Below, piece by piece: positions 6,778 to 9,584 of a DNA stretch of 9,584 bases. Origin of the DNA: Candidatus Omnitrophica bacterium UBA5776 (GTDB lineage: Bacteria; Omnitrophota; Gorgyraeia; Gygaellales; Profunditerraquicolaceae); the NCBI GenBank assembly GCA_002418595.1, contig DIEK01000080.1, positions 1-9,584 on the forward strand, written 5' to 3'. Numbering within the stretch: the first letter of the stretch is position 1; each line of letters opens with the position of its first letter. A program made the translations under genes and the position numbers. The notes under the pieces were generated by a model, which saw only the letters and a list, made by a program, of their open reading frames with translations, had not been told where the DNA came from and did no database searches.

Positions 6778-7752
6778 ATGGTTAAAAAAAAGATAATTCT
6801 CACCGGAGGGGCAGGGTTCATCGGCAGTTGTTTTCTCTGGAAACTTAACCGGGAAGGTATATACGATATAATCGTTGTCGACGACCTGGGCAGCGACGCC
6901 AAATGGGTGAACCTGCGGGGGAAACGTTTTATGGATTACGTCCATAAAAACGATCTCCCGGGACTGCTTGAGTCCGGGAAATTGGATGGTATCGGGACGA
7001 TAGTCCATCTTGGCGCCTGCAGTTCCACCATTCTTACCGACGCCGCGTATTACCTGAAGAATAATTACGAATATTCCAGGCGCCTCGCCGAGTGGGCATT
7101 TGCCCATTCGGCGAAATTCATTTACGCCTCTTCGGCCGCCACTTACGGCGCCGGCGAGAGCGGCTACGGGGACGAGGAGGAGAGGCTGCCTTGTCTGAAA
7201 CCGCTCAATATTTACGGTTACTCGAAACATCTTTTTGATCTCTGGCTGCTGCGTAACGGCTGTTTCAGGAAGGCCACCGGCTTCAAGTTCTTCAACGTGT
7301 TCGGGCCTAATGAATATCACAAGGCAGAGATGATGAGCCTGGTTTGCCGTAATTTCAAAGAGGCGGCCGCCGGCAGGCCGATACGGCTGTTCAAGTCTCA
7401 CAATCCCGCGTATCAGGACGGCGGGCAAAAGAGGGATTTCGTCTACGTCAAGGACGCCGTCGAGGTAATGTATTATTTTTTTCGGGAACGACGGAAAAGC
7501 GGTATATTCAATCTCGGAACAGGCGCGGCAAGGAGCTGGAATGAGCTGGCGCGCGCGGTCTTCGCTGCCGCCGGCCAGGCGGCCAAGATCGAGTATATAG
7601 ATATGCCGGAGAATATAAGGCCGGGGTATCAGTATTTCACGCAGGCAGATATCTCCAAATTGAGGAACGCCGGCTGCGATCACGAGTTTGCTTCCCTCGA
7701 GGAGAGCGTGAAAGATTACGCTTCATATCTGGGCAAAGAAGAATATCTATAG
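6778..7752 (+). CDS. hldD: ADP-L-glycero-D-manno-heptose 6-epimerase HldD
   Basis: A 324-residue short-chain dehydrogenase/epimerase that converts ADP-D-glycero-D-manno-heptose to the L-glycero form, the last step in making the heptose precursor for the LPS inner core. It acts in the cytoplasm with bound NADP(H). Visible: dinucleotide loop 'GGAGFIGS' (10-17), 'SSAATYG' (118-124), the catalytic YxxxK pair Y146/K150 in 'NIYGYSK', and the HldD-specific 'FNVFGPNEYHKAEMMS' (172-187) with K182. It continues with 'QDGGQKRDFVYVKD' and 'FNLGTG'. These features separate it from UDP-glucose 4-epimerases. The ATG at 6778 follows an in-frame TGA, so it cannot start earlier; no clear Shine-Dalgarno precedes it. 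It is placed between nikN and nikQ, splitting a nickel importer operon, and no other heptose gene is in the window. Confidence 0.93.
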   Translation: MVKKKIILTGGAGFIGSCFLWKLNREGIYDIIVVDDLGSDAKWVNLRGKRFMDYVHKNDLPGLLESGKLDGIGTIVHLGACSSTILTDAAYYLKNNYEYSRRLAEWAFAHSAKFIYASSAATYGAGESGYGDEEERLPCLKPLNIYGYSKHLFDLWLLRNGCFRKATGFKFFNVFGPNEYHKAEMMSLVCRNFKEAAAGRPIRLFKSHNPAYQDGGQKRDFVYVKDAVEVMYYFFRERRKSGIFNLGTGAARSWNELARAVFAAAGQAAKIEYIDMPENIRPGYQYFTQADISKLRNAGCDHEFASLEESVKDYASYLGKEEYL

Positions 7753-7794
7753 ATATCAATTCCATCTGCGACCGGTGCCCGCGCCTGAAATCAT

Positions 7795-8634
7795 ATGAAA
7801 AGAAGCTGTTTTATAGAAAAATCCCTGATGGGAACCGTCGCTTTTCTACGAGAGTCGGTCTTCGCCGATGATTACGCCGCGAAGAAGGGTTTCCTGCAGG
7901 CGCGTGATCCGCGTTTCAAAACGGCGGCGGTGTTTTTTTTAGTTCTGTCGGTGCTTTTCTCGCGGGACATCCCGGCGATCGCCGTCATTTATCTTATAAC
8001 GCTCTTGTCCGCCGGCTGCTCTTTCATCAACCCGGTGTTTTTTCTCTCCAGGACATGGTTTTTTATCCCGTTTTTTACGCTTTTCATCGCGGCCCCCTCT
8101 GTCTTCAGCGTTTTTACTCCCGGAGAACCGCTGGCATCGTTCAGGATAGGCGGGTTTCTTCTGCAAATAACGCGGCAGGGGGCGGCCGGAGCGCTTATTT
8201 TCTTTTCCAGGGTTCTCGTGTCGGTTTCCTTGTGCGTGTTGTTATCTCTGACGACAAAACATTTCGCGCTGCTTAAGGTATTGAGGGTATTCCGGGTGCC
8301 GCAGATATTCGTGATGACTCTGGGGATGTGTTACCGGTATATCTTTCTTTTTATCGGCATAATACAGGATACCTACACGGCGATGAAAAGCCGCTGCGGC
8401 TACGCGGTCTCTCCGGTAAAAGGACAGAGAATAGTGGCCTGGAATATCGCCACTCTCTGGCAGCGTTCATACCAGATGCAGAGCAGGGTTTATGACGCCA
8501 TGCTTTCGCGCGGGTACACCGGGGAGACCTATTTGTACGGCGGATTCCGCGCCGGGGTGAGAGATGTTTTTATGCTGGCGGCCGCGGCGGTCATCTTCTT
8601 TTTTGTCCTATGGCAAACATATTGTTCGAGCTGA
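7795..8634 (+). CDS. nikQ: ECF nickel transporter transmembrane coupling subunit NikQ (CbiQ family)
   Basis: A 279-residue T component of an ECF importer, the membrane scaffold that links NikM to the ATPase. 'FLQARDPRFK' (33-42) is the family's N-terminal 'l...DpR.K' block. Hydrophobic stretches lie at about 43-76, 86-106, 131-152, 169-190 and 257-274. The two cytoplasmic coupling motifs that dock to the ATPase are 'MKSRCGY' (197-203) and 'AMLSRGYTGE' (235-244, the Ala-Arg-Gly type signature). The start is uncertain. ATG 7795 has no Shine-Dalgarno, and family-like sequence seems to begin near residue 12-17, so Met12 (7828) is an alternative. It is separated from nikM-nikN by hldD and overlaps nikO by 25 bp. 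Confidence 0.9.
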   Translation: MKRSCFIEKSLMGTVAFLRESVFADDYAAKKGFLQARDPRFKTAAVFFLVLSVLFSRDIPAIAVIYLITLLSAGCSFINPVFFLSRTWFFIPFFTLFIAAPSVFSVFTPGEPLASFRIGGFLLQITRQGAAGALIFFSRVLVSVSLCVLLSLTTKHFALLKVLRVFRVPQIFVMTLGMCYRYIFLFIGIIQDTYTAMKSRCGYAVSPVKGQRIVAWNIATLWQRSYQMQSRVYDAMLSRGYTGETYLYGGFRAGVRDVFMLAAAAVIFFFVLWQTYCSS

Positions 8635-9422
8635 AACAGGCCGGTTATTCGTACTTCGGACGGTTCCCCGCCCTCTGCTCCGTAGACTTGACGATAATGC
8701 AGGGAGCCAAGACTGCCGTGATCGGGGCCAACGGCACCGGTAAGTCCACGTTGTTATCCATGCTGGACGCGCTTATATTTCCGGATCAGGGAAGCGTCAA
8801 GGCCTTCGGTATGCCTCTGGACGATAAGATGCAGGAAAATAGCGATTTCACCATGGCTTTCCGCAGGAGGGTGGGGCTGGTTTTCCAGAATCCGGATATC
8901 CAGTTGTTTTGCCCTACGGTAAGGGATGATATAATGTTCGGCCCGCTTCAATTGCGAATGCGCGATTCGGAAGCTGCCAAGAGGCTGGATAAGGTAGTGA
9001 CCGAACTTAAACTCGCATCCCTGCTGGACCGCTCTCCCTGTCAGCTCAGCATCGGGGAGAAGAAAAAGGTGGCGATCGCCTCGGTGCTTGCCATACAGCC
9101 GGAGGTGCTCCTTTTGGACGAACCGACCGCCGGACTGGATCCGCAGACCACGCGCGACATCATAGATATCCTCGTTTCCGAGAACCTGTCCGGCACCACC
9201 CTGGTTACGGCCACGCACGATCTGCACATAATCGAGGAGATCGCGGACACGGTGCACGTTTTCGGCCCGGAGAGGAACATAATCCGCAGCGCGCCTCCGG
9301 AAGAGGTGTTGTCCGACCGGACGTTCCTGCAGGCGCATAATCTCGTGCATATCCACCGCCACAGACATAAGGACGCCGGCGTCTCGCACGCGCATCAGCA
9401 CGATGTAAAACACCACCACTAA
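8610..9422 (+). CDS. nikO: ECF nickel transporter ATP-binding subunit NikO with His-rich tail
   Basis: A 270-residue ABC ATPase that powers the importer from the cytoplasmic face. Motifs in order: Walker A 'GANGTGKST' (39-47), Q-loop 'FQNPDIQLF' (92-100, Q93), signature 'LSIGEKKKVAIA' (146-157, within the range seen in ECF ATPases), Walker B 'VLLLDEPTAGLDP' (166-178), and the switch His in 'ATHD' (H203). The last 28 residues (243-270) contain 11 histidines, in HxHxHxH and terminal HHH runs. This could bind or buffer Ni(II) or gate activity, as proposed for other His-rich nickel proteins; here it is inference. The ATG lies inside nikQ, so translation is probably coupled. One ATPase gene is present, so the complex would use a homodimer. 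Confidence 0.95.
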   Translation: MANILFELKQAGYSYFGRFPALCSVDLTIMQGAKTAVIGANGTGKSTLLSMLDALIFPDQGSVKAFGMPLDDKMQENSDFTMAFRRRVGLVFQNPDIQLFCPTVRDDIMFGPLQLRMRDSEAAKRLDKVVTELKLASLLDRSPCQLSIGEKKKVAIASVLAIQPEVLLLDEPTAGLDPQTTRDIIDILVSENLSGTTLVTATHDLHIIEEIADTVHVFGPERNIIRSAPPEEVLSDRTFLQAHNLVHIHRHRHKDAGVSHAHQHDVKHHH

Positions 9423-9467
9423 TCAAGAGGCGGAAATCCCGGACACAGGGTGTTTGTATCGTCTCTC

Positions 9468-9492
9468 GTCTTACGCCTTTCGGCTTTAAGAC
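9468..9492 (+). other. Hairpin downstream of nikO
   Basis: GTCTTA (9468-9473) pairs with TAAGAC (9487-9492), and inside it GCC (9475-9477) pairs with GGC (9482-9484) around a TTTC loop. No T-run follows, so it is not a standard intrinsic terminator. It may stabilise the 3' end of the nik transcript or belong to the leader of the next gene. Confidence 0.45.
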
Positions 9493-9517
9493 GTCCCCTT
9501 GACCGAGAACCGAAACG

Positions 9518-9574
9518 GGCATCGTTACCTTAGCCGTTATTAAAGCTCGTCTATCGTTTATCGGTTACGATGCC
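9518..9574 (+). repeat. Imperfect 12-bp inverted repeat in the 3' non-coding region
   Basis: GGCATCGTTACC (9518-9529) and GGTTACGATGCC (9563-9574) are inverted repeats matching at 11 of 12 positions, separated by 33 nt. Part of the right arm can instead pair with the sequence after it: ACGAT (9567-9571) with ATCGT (9578-9582). No coding frame was recognised in 9423-9584. The element is close to the window edge, so what it precedes is unknown. Confidence 0.5.
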
Positions 9575-9584
9575 GGTATCGTCA

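Noticed and set aside
6769..7683. 304-codon minus-strand frame opposite hldD
   Set aside because: Antisense to a fully conserved HldD; no family recognised. A by-product of GC-rich codons.

Overview
The window reads as chromosomal DNA from a Gram-negative bacterium. An ADP-heptose epimerase (hldD) points to an LPS-type outer membrane, and a CIRCE operator points to HrcA-type heat-shock control. All genes lie on the + strand and are tightly packed. The mix of families, including a bacterial SET-domain protein, would suit an uncultured or candidate-phylum lineage such as Omnitrophota or a deltaproteobacterium-like group. That placement is only a guess; no phylogenetic marker was compared.

Region 1 (1-1886) is an overlapping three-gene cluster. 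It holds the C-terminal part of a spermidine synthase cut by the window edge, a saccharopine/lysine-dehydrogenase-family oxidoreductase, and a SET-domain lysine methyltransferase with a post-SET cysteine cluster. The 4-bp and 8-bp overlaps suggest translational coupling. This cluster is the best candidate in the window for an undescribed functional association, linking polyamine chemistry, lysine-type oxidoreduction and protein-lysine methylation.

Region 2 (1883-4224) is the chaperonin operon. A consensus-like sigma70 promoter overlaps the SET stop codon. It is followed by a roughly 285-nt leader carrying a CIRCE operator and a small hairpin, then groES, groEL and a strong intrinsic terminator. 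The GroEL lacks the usual GGM-repeat tail.

Region 3 (4258-5040) is surE, a stationary-phase 5'(3')-nucleotidase that starts about 34 nt after the groEL terminator.

Region 4 (5121-9422) is a nickel-homeostasis locus: nikR with its own promoter, then nikM, nikN, nikQ and nikO, which together make an ECF-type nickel importer. A perfect 8-bp inverted repeat overlaps an extended -10 element upstream of nikM and is the likely NikR operator. The importer genes are interrupted by hldD, which has no obvious nickel role. A short reading-frame fragment resembling the start of a family 4/5 uracil-DNA glycosylase lies in the hldD-nikQ gap. NikO ends in a very histidine-rich tail. NikR would sense Ni(II) and repress the importer; NikM binds the ion, NikQ is the transmembrane coupler, NikO hydrolyses ATP, and NikN is the accessory membrane subunit.

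Region 5 (9423-9584) is non-coding as far as can be seen. It holds a compact hairpin and a longer inverted repeat that competes with an alternative hairpin, and it is cut by the window end.
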